This document shows, one piece after another, positions 25,059-32,769 of a stretch of 64,000 bases of DNA. Source of the DNA: Bacilli bacterium (lineage in GTDB: Bacteria; Bacillota_I; Bacilli_A; RF39; UBA660); the NCBI GenBank assembly GCA_016295795.1, contig JAEDKN010000003.1, forward strand, positions 1 through 64,000, in the 5' to 3' direction. The notes below the pieces were generated by a model. The model did no database searches and was not told the DNA's origin. It saw only the letters and a program-made list of their open reading frames with translations. How positions within the stretch are numbered: position 1 is the stretch's first letter; the number at the start of each line of letters is the position of its first letter. The translations under genes and the position numbers were made by a program.

Positions 25059-26581
25059 TATTCTTCCCCTCCATCCCATGGTTTAATCATCGATTCAATA
25101 AAAGTAATTTCCTCATCATTTAAAGAAAATTTTTCATATAACTTTTTATCATTCCATTCTTCTTTAAAGTCCAATAATGGAACAAAGCAAAATTTATCTC
25201 TTGTAATATTCATTGATGTTAAAGCTTGCAATAATAAGAATCTAGCAAATTTTGTATGAAGATAATTCTCCAAATTTTGTGCTTCAATAATATTGTCATA
25301 TTCTCCAACACATAAGTAAGATTCTGTACAAACATATTTAGGTTCTAAAAGAGCTACTTTAGCCAAAACCTTTACTTGACCGTTTTCATCTGTTTCTCCA
25401 ATATGTCCAGATAAAGCTTTACCTATAATAACCTTATATTTGTCTATTAAATTTTTTCCAGTAGTAACTTTTTCTTCTTCAATATATGAATTACCTTTAC
25501 TAGATACTAAGAATAAATCATTATCTTGAAATTCTTCATGACCTCTTTCAAAAGAATCTAATCCAAATGGCTTTCTTGATGTAATTATTTCAGATAACAT
25601 CTTATATCCACTATCATTGATTTTATGAATAATCGATAAAGCATCATTATATCGTATAAATAATTCAAATTCATTTAATTTACGATTTTGAACTATTCTA
25701 TCTTTTCCTATAACATTAGTAAATTCACAATCACCATTATATTGTTTATCCCATAAGAAATACATTACACCACCACTTATATTATTAGATGGGAAGCAAT
25801 CTTTAGCATTAGGATAATCAACTATTTTAGAAAATCTTCTGTCATTTAAAGTTTCTTCTCTAAAAGCATCTAAACCTTTTCCTCCGGCAAACCATCGTGA
25901 AGGAATAATCATCGATAAGTATCGAGGTTGTAATTTAATAGCTTGGCTTATAAATAATTGATATATAGGTTTTGCACTAGATCCATTTCCACCATCTGAT
26001 AATTGATATGGTGGATTTCCAATAATAACGTCAAATTTCATATTAAATATCTCCTCAACTTTCTTAGTGTGTATAAATTCATATGCGTGAGTTTCTAAAT
26101 CTTCTGTTCTATTATATTGAAGTTTAGATGCACCGCAATAATAACATTTGTCACCAACCCATGAGTGATTAACTTTTTTAAATCTAATATTTCCCTCAGA
26201 ATTGTCGAATTTTGCAATTGAATATTCGCCATTTGGCCATTTAGAACAATAAACACTTCTTCTAGATACCAAACTTGTTAATTCAGTTATTGATATTCCA
26301 TATAATTGTTTTTTAAAGATATGTTCAATTCTTTCATCTAAATCAGGAATTTGATTTTCAAGACCAACAATTAATCTTTTAGCAATTTCTCTTAGGAAAA
26401 CGCCGGTTTTACATGCAGGATCTAAAAAAGTAGTATCTGGATTTTTAAATAATTCTTGAGGTAACAAATCTAACATAGCATTTACCACATCAGGTGTAGT
26501 AAAAACCTCATCATTCGATAAATTTGCTAAACAAGATAACACATCTGGATTATATAAATTTTCTAATAAACCATTATTCAT
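25058..26581 (-). CDS. Adenine-specific DNA methyltransferase (Eco57I-like)
   Basis: The 507-aa protein has the S-adenosylmethionine motif LDPACKTGVFL (about 53-63) and the catalytic IIGNPPYQ (near 187) of N6-adenine methyltransferases. Between them a CYYCGAS segment suggests a small zinc knuckle. The C-terminal half is the likely target-recognition region, with Eco57I-like features. It protects host DNA for the GIY-YIG helicase enzyme encoded next. Its stop overlaps that gene's ATG. The first base of the gene is two bases from the preceding companion gene. Confidence 0.92.
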   Translation of the reverse strand: MNNGLLENLYNPDVLSCLANLSNDEVFTTPDVVNAMLDLLPQELFKNPDTTFLDPACKTGVFLREIAKRLIVGLENQIPDLDERIEHIFKKQLYGISITELTSLVSRRSVYCSKWPNGEYSIAKFDNSEGNIRFKKVNHSWVGDKCYYCGASKLQYNRTEDLETHAYEFIHTKKVEEIFNMKFDVIIGNPPYQLSDGGNGSSAKPIYQLFISQAIKLQPRYLSMIIPSRWFAGGKGLDAFREETLNDRRFSKIVDYPNAKDCFPSNNISGGVMYFLWDKQYNGDCEFTNVIGKDRIVQNRKLNEFELFIRYNDALSIIHKINDSGYKMLSEIITSRKPFGLDSFERGHEEFQDNDLFLVSSKGNSYIEEEKVTTGKNLIDKYKVIIGKALSGHIGETDENGQVKVLAKVALLEPKYVCTESYLCVGEYDNIIEAQNLENYLHTKFARFLLLQALTSMNITRDKFCFVPLLDFKEEWNDKKLYEKFSLNDEEITFIESMIKPWDGGEE

Positions 26582-26582
26582 A

Positions 26583-27233
26583 TTAATTAATTCCTCCTAA
26601 ATTTCTATAATGAGCTATATATTGCTTTAAAAATTTTCCGTTTTTTTCATTATCGGAAAGTAAAGATAATTGTGATTCATCCTTGTTTACTAGTTCATCA
26701 AAAGTATAATCTTTTCTTTGCATTCTTGCATCATTAAATGGGAAAGTCCACTCCGAAAAAACTATAGGATCACTTATATCATTTCCATTCTCGTCAACTT
26801 TTAACAATGTTAGTGCATTTCCACAAACTATATTTTTACTTAATATATATTTTGCTGAATTAACTGTTTGTTCATTATAATCTTTTTTACAATTTTTTTT
26901 ATATGTCCTATCCCACAAATCGAAAAGTCTATCTCTACATGTTATTACATTATCATTCAAAAGTTCTACACCATATAAACTCCCAATAGCTAACAATGAA
27001 AATCTTTCAAAATCATAACTACTTTTTTTATACTTTTTCTCAACAATAGTCAATTTTCGTTTTAATATTTCAATTAAAAAATTTCCATCACCACATGCAG
27101 GCTCCAAAAACCTAGAATCAATTCTTTCAGTTTCTTGCAATACAAGATCACACATAGCATTTACTTCTCTTTCATTTGTAAATACTTCTCCGTGGTCTGC
27201 TACTCTTTCTTTAGACTTAACTTGTTTTCCCAT
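26583..27233 (-). CDS. Methyltransferase-like companion protein with only an AdoMet-binding motif
   Basis: The 216-aa protein has LEPACGDGNFL (about 43-53), a clean AdoMet-binding motif I, and a GVELLNDNV motif II, but no NPPY/DPPY catalytic motif. It may be a non-catalytic partner, or a truncated or divergent methyltransferase. The ATG at 27233 is chosen because GGGGTGAGTTT precedes it; a TTG 18 bases earlier overlaps that site. It is first in the three-gene restriction operon, directly downstream of the regulatory gap shared with xis-int. The two proteins together could form the modification unit. Confidence 0.8.
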   Translation of the reverse strand: MGKQVKSKERVADHGEVFTNEREVNAMCDLVLQETERIDSRFLEPACGDGNFLIEILKRKLTIVEKKYKKSSYDFERFSLLAIGSLYGVELLNDNVITCRDRLFDLWDRTYKKNCKKDYNEQTVNSAKYILSKNIVCGNALTLLKVDENGNDISDPIVFSEWTFPFNDARMQRKDYTFDELVNKDESQLSLLSDNEKNGKFLKQYIAHYRNLGGIN

Positions 27234-27269
27234 AAACTCACCCCAATTCAAGTTTTATATCACGTGTTT

Positions 27270-27275
27270 ATTATA
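27270..27275 (-). promoter_or_regulatory. Extended -10 promoter for the restriction-modification operon
   Basis: The minus strand reads TGTTATAAT, an extended -10 with a perfect TATAAT, about 35 bp before the first restriction-modification gene. Another TATAAT lies at 27320-27325, closer to module B. Confidence 0.55.
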
Positions 27276-27335
27276 ACACATAAATACAATTTTCCCTATA
27301 ACTTTAAGGAAATTACACAATTATAATCCCACATT

Positions 27336-27393
27336 TGTACCCCTTTTAGTACCCATAAATGAACCTTGCATAAAACTACTAAAATGATACAAT
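27336..27393 (+). promoter_or_regulatory. Operator-promoter module B before xis-int
   Basis: TGTAC-N8-GTACC (27336-27353), then TGAACC, TTGCAT (27366-27371) and, after 16 bp, TACAAT (27388-27393). The order and most bases match module A near 21.7 kb. It lies between the divergently transcribed restriction-modification and integration genes, so one regulator could control integration and excision along with the leftward ICE transcript. Confidence 0.7.
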
Positions 27394-27463
27394 ATTATAA
27401 ACTAGAGAAAATTGTATATAAGAAAGGAATTACTCCTTTCTTTTTTTGTTGGGAGGAATGAAT

Positions 27464-27694
27464 ATGTCTATTGAGGAAACAATTAATCTATTAAAAAAAC
27501 AATGGTGTTCTATCGAAGATCTAATGAAATTAGCACAAGTTAGTAGAACTAAGGCTTATAACATTAAAAATGATATTAGTGAAAATTTAGAAGAACAAGG
27601 ATTTAAATTACCATTAGGTTTATTACCTATGATAGAAGTCGTTAAATATCTAAGAATTGATTTAGATTACTTGGAAAGAATGTCAAAACTATAA
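27464..27694 (+). CDS. Excisionase-like small DNA-binding protein
   Basis: The 76-aa protein has a helix-turn-helix of the MerR/excisionase kind (WCSIEDLMKLAQVSRTKAY, then NDISENL). GGGAGG seven bases before the ATG at 27464 supports this start over earlier ATGs. It lies immediately before the integrase in the same direction, the usual xis-int order. It resembles the disrupted gene at 29296-29516, pointing to two related recombination modules side by side. Whether it acts as directionality factor or regulator is unproven. Confidence 0.7.
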   Translation: MSIEETINLLKKQWCSIEDLMKLAQVSRTKAYNIKNDISENLEEQGFKLPLGLLPMIEVVKYLRIDLDYLERMSKL

Positions 27695-27815
27695 TTTGCC
27701 TATTGCATGAGATGAGAGGCAAAATGATTTTGAAATTTTAATATTTTGTGCTATGGTGGAGTTGTCAAAAGATTGGCTAACAAAACTTTAAGCAGAAAAT
27801 CAAGGAGGATGAAAT

Positions 27816-28949
27816 ATGTCTGTTAAACAAGTAAAAAAAGAGTTAGCCACTAAAGACGGTAGACGTTGGATATTTTATATTAGAGCCGAAGATAATATGG
27901 GAATAAAGAAAAAGTATAATTCAAAGAAATATATGACTAGAAAAGAAGCCGAAGAAGCTGAAAAAGAGTTTAAAATTAAGATGGCTAAAAAAGAATTAAA
28001 TCTATCTGACATGACTTTTAAAGATCTTTGGGAAGAATTTTATGATTATAAAATGGATAAGGTTAAGAAAAATACATTATATGGTTACAGAAAAAATATA
28101 TGTAGATTAGAATACTTTATGAAAATTAAAATCAAAGACCTATCAATACAAGATTATCTTTTTTGGAGAAGTACAATAGTTAAATTACCATTAGCGGTTA
28201 AAACAAAAAATGGATATTATAAACTATTAAAAGCTATTTTAAACTATGGAGTTAAATGGCACGATTTCAATTTTACGAGTATATATAATAAAATGGAAAA
28301 GTTCACTGATCCTAATGGTATGGTAAAAGAAATGAAATTCTATACACCAGAAGAATTTAAAAAATTTATTTCTTGTGAAGATGAACTTCAATTCATTACT
28401 TTCTTTAAGACATTATATTTTTGTGGATTAAGAATTGGAGAAATATCTGCTCTAACTTGGGAAGATATAGATTTAGATAAACATACTATAACTATAAATA
28501 AAAGTTTATCTTATATTGAAGGAGAATATTATACTTCTAGACCTAAAACTAAAAACAGTATAAGAACATTACCAATGCCTAACTCTTTATATGAAGATTA
28601 TGTTAAATTTTATGAAGAATCAAAAAAATATTATAATTTCAAAAATTCATGGTACGTATTTGGTCAAACAAAACCTTTCAGTGGTGAGTATTTAAGAAAA
28701 AGAAAAAGAAGAATAGCTGATGAAGCTGGAGTTAAACAAATAAGAATACATGATTTTAGGCATAGTTGTGCTTCATTACTCATTAATAATGGTGCTAATG
28801 TTATGGTTGTAGCAAAATATCTTGGCCATGCTAAAATTGATGTAACATTAAATACCTACTCTCATCTATTCAATAATAAGATGGAAGATATAGTTAACTT
28901 AGTTGATAAAGTGTACACAGAAGAACAAACTGAGACTGATATGAACTAA
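27816..28949 (+). CDS. int: Tyrosine integrase of the ICE
   Basis: The 377-aa protein has the arm-binding N-terminal domain (about 1-65), a core-binding SAM-like domain (about 67-160) and a catalytic domain with Arg206 (GLRIGE), Lys246 or nearby (RPKTKNS), H312-D-F-R315, His338 (LGHAK) and Tyr348 (LNTYSHLF): the full set for tyrosine recombinases. CAAGGAGGATGAAAT precedes ATG. It stands 143 bp from the attachment core CTTCAGGGGG at 29092, the normal place for ICE integrases. It is the only intact integrase seen and may serve both adjoining elements. Confidence 0.96.
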   Translation: MSVKQVKKELATKDGRRWIFYIRAEDNMGIKKKYNSKKYMTRKEAEEAEKEFKIKMAKKELNLSDMTFKDLWEEFYDYKMDKVKKNTLYGYRKNICRLEYFMKIKIKDLSIQDYLFWRSTIVKLPLAVKTKNGYYKLLKAILNYGVKWHDFNFTSIYNKMEKFTDPNGMVKEMKFYTPEEFKKFISCEDELQFITFFKTLYFCGLRIGEISALTWEDIDLDKHTITINKSLSYIEGEYYTSRPKTKNSIRTLPMPNSLYEDYVKFYEESKKYYNFKNSWYVFGQTKPFSGEYLRKRKRRIADEAGVKQIRIHDFRHSCASLLINNGANVMVVAKYLGHAKIDVTLNTYSHLFNNKMEDIVNLVDKVYTEEQTETDMN

Positions 28950-28981
28950 TATGAATTACCACGAAAAACAACATTAAAAAA

Positions 28982-29101
28982 ATACCATTTTTTTAACAAA
29001 TTTTCCGTTTTGTCATCTAAAATGGTATCTAAAATTTTAAGAAATCGCTAAAAACCCCGTAAATACAACAAAAATGCCGGCACAGGGCCGGCTTCAGGGG
29101 G
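28982..29101. other. Right attachment region of the ICE
   Basis: Behind int, ATACCATTTT (28982-28991) pairs with AAAATGGTAT (29019-29028), and ATCTAAAAT repeats at 29015 and 29027, resembling integrase arm sites. AACAAAAATG (29067-29076), a GCCGGC-acagg-GCCGGC hairpin and CTTCAGGGGG (29092-29101) follow. The last block recurs at 39408-39443 with almost equal spacing. Read on the minus strand, the hairpin is followed by ATTTTTGTT and could terminate transcription. No gene lies between 28950 and 29295. Confidence 0.7.
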
Positions 29102-29170
29102 CGCTTTTAAAATCATACTTCTGCCTTTCTCTGATTGGTAAAACATGGTTCTACAATTCCCCTCAGTTCC

Positions 29171-29231
29171 CTGAATTTTCCCTCGTTTTCCCTCATTTTC
29201 CCTATTTTAGTGGTTGAGTGGGTGGTTGAAA
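29171..29231. repeat. Left-end arm repeats of the defence cassette
   Basis: Three 10-bp copies of (A/G)TTTTCCCT(C/A) lie near 29175-29205, followed by TTTTAGTGG and TGGGTGGTTGAAA (29219-29231). The last element is a perfect inverted match to 39317-39329. These look like binding sites for the arm domain of an integrase. Confidence 0.7.
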
Positions 29232-29295
29232 TGAAAAATTGTTACCTAAACCTAGATTTTGGTTACCTAAATTTTATAGAAAGGAGAAAAACAAA

Positions 29296-29516
29296 ATGAA
29301 AGAAATAATAACTTATGAAGAATTAAGAAAGATAACTTCTCAAGCTTGGTTATCAGTAAATGATATAATGAAAATCACTTCAACAAGTAAACGTGCAGCA
29401 TATAAAATTAAAAACTCTATTAAAGAAGATTTACTAAAAAAGGTTATTACATACCTAATGCACTATTACCTACAAGAGAAGTATTAGAATATTTAAAAAT
29501 TAAAGACTCAAAATAA
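29296..29516 (+). pseudogene. Excisionase-like gene with a -1 frameshift at A_AAA_AAG
   Basis: From the ATG at 29296 (AAGGAGAAAAACAAA upstream) the first 49 codons resemble the xis-like protein at 27464 (AWLSVNDIMKITSTSKRAAYK with helix-turn-helix). The reading then departs, but the -1 frame from 29442 restores the family C-terminus (GYYIPNALLPTREVLEYLK) and stops at 29516, giving about 73 residues. The switch falls exactly at A_AAA_AAG (29436-29442) in the zero frame, a known slippery heptamer. It may be a mutation in an A-run or programmed frameshifting. A hairpin at 29502 follows, too far away to be a close stimulator. Confidence 0.7.
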
Positions 29517-29527
29517 ATTGAATCTTT
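29502..29527. terminator. Bidirectional terminator between the xis remnant and the DUF2075 gene
   Basis: AAAGACTCAA (29502-29511) pairs with TTGAATCTTT (29518-29527), including one G-T pair. T-rich sequence follows on both sides, so it can end both convergent transcripts. Confidence 0.75.
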
Positions 29528-29532
29528 CTTAT

Positions 29533-31410
29533 TTAATTATTAATTCTTTTTAGATAATCTTGCATTCCTTTATCTACACAGTAAACATAACAACCTTTCA
29601 TACCTCTAGTCATTAATGTTCTATAGGTATTTTTTATTATGTTATCAGCAATTTTATTAGCTACTTCTTCGCCTTGTTCATTAGCAATCTTCTTAATACC
29701 ATTTAATGACGTATCTGTTTTAGCACGCTTAGTATAATCTGTTACTATATGACCATCTTCATATCTTAAATCATCACCAATTATAACACCAACATAATCA
29801 AATTCTAATCCTTGACATGTATGAATGCAACCAACTTCATTAACTGATTCAGCATCAATTGCCCATGTAGTTGAATTTCCTAAATTCCAACTCATTCCAA
29901 AATTAAACTCAGGTATTTCTATATCATGAATTTCAGTATTATTTTTACCTTCACTAATCCAGTTCCAACAATAACCTGCTACTATTCTTGATTTATTATT
30001 TTCTTTGTTTTTTTCTTCAATTAATCTTCGAACTTCATTAGGATCATCTAATACTCTAAAGTCATAATCAAATCCATCTATATCAAAATTAGCAGTATCT
30101 TTAATATCTAATACTCTATCTAACCATGCAATATACCCATCTGATCCATTACATCTAAATTGACTATCTAAATCAAATGTATAAATACCTGCTCCTGCTT
30201 CATTAGCAAACTTTTTAATTAAATCTTCACTACCAATATCTTTTAAAGTAACTTTTTGATTTTCATCTATAAAGAATACAGAAAACTTAGCAGCATTTAT
30301 AATTTCTTTAATTTGATTTTCACCTTTATTTTGAAACATACCAGATTTAGCATTTAATCTATGAGCTTCATCAACAACTAAACAATCTAGTTTATTTCTT
30401 TCTTCATCTATAAAACTTCCTGAACCTTGGAATAAGTGATTAATATATGTTTGAGTAAAATCTCCTCTTAATTTAGAAGAATATACACTTCTAGGTGCTG
30501 CATTTTTAGTAACATAAAAACAAGTCATATTTCTATTATTTAATTCAACTAATAAATTAACTGCAAGTACTGATTTTCCTGTACCAGGTCCACCTCTTAC
30601 TATCATTACATTTTTTTCATTTCTAGATACTGTATCAATAGCATTTCTTAAAGCATATTCATAGACAATTTTTTGATTATCAATCATATAGAATTCTCTA
30701 TTACCTTTTAACATATTTCTTAAAGAATCTTGCAACATTTTAGATGGTCTAATTCTTCCATGATCTATCTCATATAGGATATTACCATCATCACCAGTTT
30801 CAATATATTTTTTAATAAAATTTCTTAAATTAACAACATCATTATGTCCAAATAATGGCGCTTTATCAGTATATTCTTTATATGTATTACTTTTTAATGT
30901 ATCATCTTCTTCAAAATAATAATTATGAAGATATGCACATGGCACGACATTGATATCTTTTAATTGTACAGCTTCATTATAATCTTTAATTAAATTAGCA
31001 TAAGTCATAGCTTGATATGAAGGATGATTAACATCTCTCATTCCACCACCAGTATAAGTATTTACCTTATAAATACCATCCATTTCTCCTACTTCAGTAG
31101 CTTTATCCCATTGTTTTAATTCTATTATAACAACATTTGATTTATCTTTATTGTAACCAGACATCATAAAATCGATTCTACAACCAGTTGGAGGTATATT
31201 ATATTCAATAGCTATACCAGTATTATTAGGTATTTCAGAATCACTTAAAACACCTCTCATATATTGCATAGAATTTTTCCACGAATTAAACTCTGGTACA
31301 CTAGGTCTTTTCTTTACTACTTCAATATATTTATTTCTTATTTTATCAGCAATTATTCCTAAATCTACATCATCAATAAATCCTGATTTAATTCCTTCAT
31401 ATACTAACAT
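29533..31410 (-). CDS. DUF2075 helicase with N-terminal PD-(D/E)XK-like nuclease domain
   Basis: The 625-aa protein begins with a nuclease-like domain (CRIDFMMSG followed by VVIIELKQWD, residues about 70-105), the D...ExK pattern of PD-(D/E)XK enzymes. A DUF2075 superfamily 1 helicase-like core follows, with RGGPGTGKSVLA (about 278), CLVVDEAHRL (about 345), DSQFRCNGSD and CIHTCQGLEFDYVG. The ATG at 31410 is used because GAGGAGTAAATTT precedes it. It is the last gene of the PLD-helicase, NUDIX, MazG, DUF4145 operon. It probably degrades or remodels foreign DNA, but no activity is proven for this set. Confidence 0.85.
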   Translation of the reverse strand: MLVYEGIKSGFIDDVDLGIIADKIRNKYIEVVKKRPSVPEFNSWKNSMQYMRGVLSDSEIPNNTGIAIEYNIPPTGCRIDFMMSGYNKDKSNVVIIELKQWDKATEVGEMDGIYKVNTYTGGGMRDVNHPSYQAMTYANLIKDYNEAVQLKDINVVPCAYLHNYYFEEDDTLKSNTYKEYTDKAPLFGHNDVVNLRNFIKKYIETGDDGNILYEIDHGRIRPSKMLQDSLRNMLKGNREFYMIDNQKIVYEYALRNAIDTVSRNEKNVMIVRGGPGTGKSVLAVNLLVELNNRNMTCFYVTKNAAPRSVYSSKLRGDFTQTYINHLFQGSGSFIDEERNKLDCLVVDEAHRLNAKSGMFQNKGENQIKEIINAAKFSVFFIDENQKVTLKDIGSEDLIKKFANEAGAGIYTFDLDSQFRCNGSDGYIAWLDRVLDIKDTANFDIDGFDYDFRVLDDPNEVRRLIEEKNKENNKSRIVAGYCWNWISEGKNNTEIHDIEIPEFNFGMSWNLGNSTTWAIDAESVNEVGCIHTCQGLEFDYVGVIIGDDLRYEDGHIVTDYTKRAKTDTSLNGIKKIANEQGEEVANKIADNIIKNTYRTLMTRGMKGCYVYCVDKGMQDYLKRINN

Positions 31411-31414
31411 AAAT

Positions 31415-32014
31415 TTACTCCTCACTTAAATACAAATTAGCTTGATATTGCATAGCATATATAACATTTATTATTATTTCTAAAAAATTAATAATTTGCT
31501 TAGCATCAGTTTCATTAAAAATAACTATTTCATGTGTTGCCTCATTACCTTTGTTTCTAATTATATCAACCCAACTTTTACAATTTTTAGGAATATAATT
31601 ATTTTTATCTAAAAAATCTACATATTCAATAAACTTTTTACCTTCTTCCGCTCCACAATCCACTGCAATATGCATCAATAATTTACGAGCAGATAAAACA
31701 CATGACGAAAATGCTGAAGCTTTATAGCAATTTCTAACTTCATCATATAAATGAAAAGTCTTTTCATCAGGAAATATCTTTTCAGAAAAACTTTTTCCAT
31801 ATTTATACATTGGAACTTGATTGTTCCAATCGATATAAGTTGGATAGTTACAATTATGGCATATATAAATATATCCTCGTTTATTTGGTTTACCAGAACT
31901 ACTCCAATCTGTTAAGTAGTAACCTACATTAGAACTTATTTTTTCGCCGCAATATCCACATATAAAACTTTTACTGTCTAACTCAGAAGTATTTTTCCAA
32001 TAAATTCCATTCAT
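31415..32014 (-). CDS. DUF4145 protein with N-terminal zinc ribbon
   Basis: The 199-aa protein has two CxxC pairs (CGYCGE and CHNCN) that form a zinc ribbon in its first 60 residues, then a DUF4145 domain with RKLLMHIAVDCG and IIRNKGNEATHE. DUF4145 is related to HEPN-type helical domains, and the R-x-x-G-N-x-x-x-H stretch resembles, but does not prove, a HEPN RNase motif. AGGTGATATAT precedes ATG at 32014. It sits inside a defence-like operon, four bases from the next gene. HEPN proteins often act as toxins or RNA cleavers in defence. Confidence 0.78.
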   Translation of the reverse strand: MNGIYWKNTSELDSKSFICGYCGEKISSNVGYYLTDWSSSGKPNKRGYIYICHNCNYPTYIDWNNQVPMYKYGKSFSEKIFPDEKTFHLYDEVRNCYKASAFSSCVLSARKLLMHIAVDCGAEEGKKFIEYVDFLDKNNYIPKNCKSWVDIIRNKGNEATHEIVIFNETDAKQIINFLEIIINVIYAMQYQANLYLSEE

Positions 32015-32023
32015 ATATATCAC

Positions 32024-32338
32024 CTACAATTTATTATATTTTGTGCTATTACCTTTCGCTTTTTCTATTTCATATTTTTTAGCATTCTTTTTATATTTAT
32101 CTAAAACTATTTGTTCTAAATCAACATCAAGTTTTTCAGCTAACATAATACAATAAGCTTGAACATCTGCTAATTCTTCAACTAATTCTTGTTTATCAAA
32201 TTCATTATTCCATTGAAAACATTCTAATAATTCTCCTGCTTCAATAGAAATAGATTTAGCAAGATTTTCTGGAGTATGAAATTGACTCCAATCTCTTTCT
32301 TTATTAAATTCATCTATTACTCTTTTTGCTTCATTCAT
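32024..32338 (-). CDS. MazG-like nucleotide pyrophosphohydrolase
   Basis: The 104-aa protein shows the MazG/dCTPase-type all-helical pattern: SISIEAGELLECFQW and ELVEELADVQAYCIMLAEKL, with the EE..ED/D magnesium ligands. Such enzymes hydrolyse (d)NTPs to monophosphates. It is found in one operon with a NUDIX hydrolase, PLD-helicase and DUF2075 helicase, so it may alter the nucleotide pool during phage infection or cleanse it for DNA repair. GAGGTGTTACTT precedes ATG at 32338. Confidence 0.9.
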   Translation of the reverse strand: MNEAKRVIDEFNKERDWSQFHTPENLAKSISIEAGELLECFQWNNEFDKQELVEELADVQAYCIMLAEKLDVDLEQIVLDKYKKNAKKYEIEKAKGNSTKYNKL

Positions 32339-32382
32339 AAGTAACACCTCTATATATATTTTAACATAAAAAAGCTAATTTC

Positions 32383-32769
32383 TTAGCTTTCATTAGTAAT
32401 TTTTTCTACAAAATATATATCTGCAGGAGCAAATTCATAATTTTCAAATTCTTCTTTTGTAATCCATGCAATTTGTTCATGTTCTAAGACATCATAAGAT
32501 TCTCCTATCATAGAACATTTAAGAACAATTAAATTTATTGTTTTATCTGGATATTCATATATTTTTTTATCAAAATATCCATCACAAATAATATTCATAT
32601 TTAGTTCTTCTTTTATTTCTCTCACAATAGCATCTTCTTTACTTTCATTTTTTTCTATTTTACCTCCAGGAAATTCCCATAAACCTCCTTGAGATTTTTT
32701 TAGACTTCTTTGTGCAATTAATATTTTCCCTTCTTTATTTGTTATTATTGCTGCTACTACATCTATCAT
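32383..32769 (-). CDS. NUDIX hydrolase, MutT-like
   Basis: The 128-aa protein carries the Nudix box GGKIEKNESKEDAIVREI followed by KEEL (positions about 37-59), matching Gx5Ex7REUxEExGU, after WEFPGG. MutT/8-oxo-dGTP-type enzymes have this size and the motif context. It overlaps the helicase stop by one base (TAATG), so they are coupled. Its role beside MazG-like and helicase proteins may be in hydrolysing damaged or modified nucleotides; the substrate is unknown. Confidence 0.92.
   Translation of the reverse strand: MIDVVAAIITNKEGKILIAQRSLKKSQGGLWEFPGGKIEKNESKEDAIVREIKEELNMNIICDGYFDKKIYEYPDKTINLIVLKCSMIGESYDVLEHEQIAWITKEEFENYEFAPADIYFVEKITNES

Larger units (their letters stand above)
1..29101. 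mobile_element. Integrative and conjugative element (right-hand part; left end not seen)
   Basis: The stretch contains a coherent conjugation set on the minus strand (relaxase, VirD4, VirB4, VirB2/3/6-like proteins, M23 hydrolase, SSB-like proteins, candidate oriT) and a plus-strand xis-int pair at 27.5 to 28.9 kb next to an attachment-like site at 29.07 to 29.10 kb. Adhesin, sortase, restriction-modification and other cargo are embedded. The right boundary is set at the CTTCAGGGGG core. The left boundary lies outside the window or could not be recognised, so the start coordinate is only the window edge. Confidence 0.85.
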
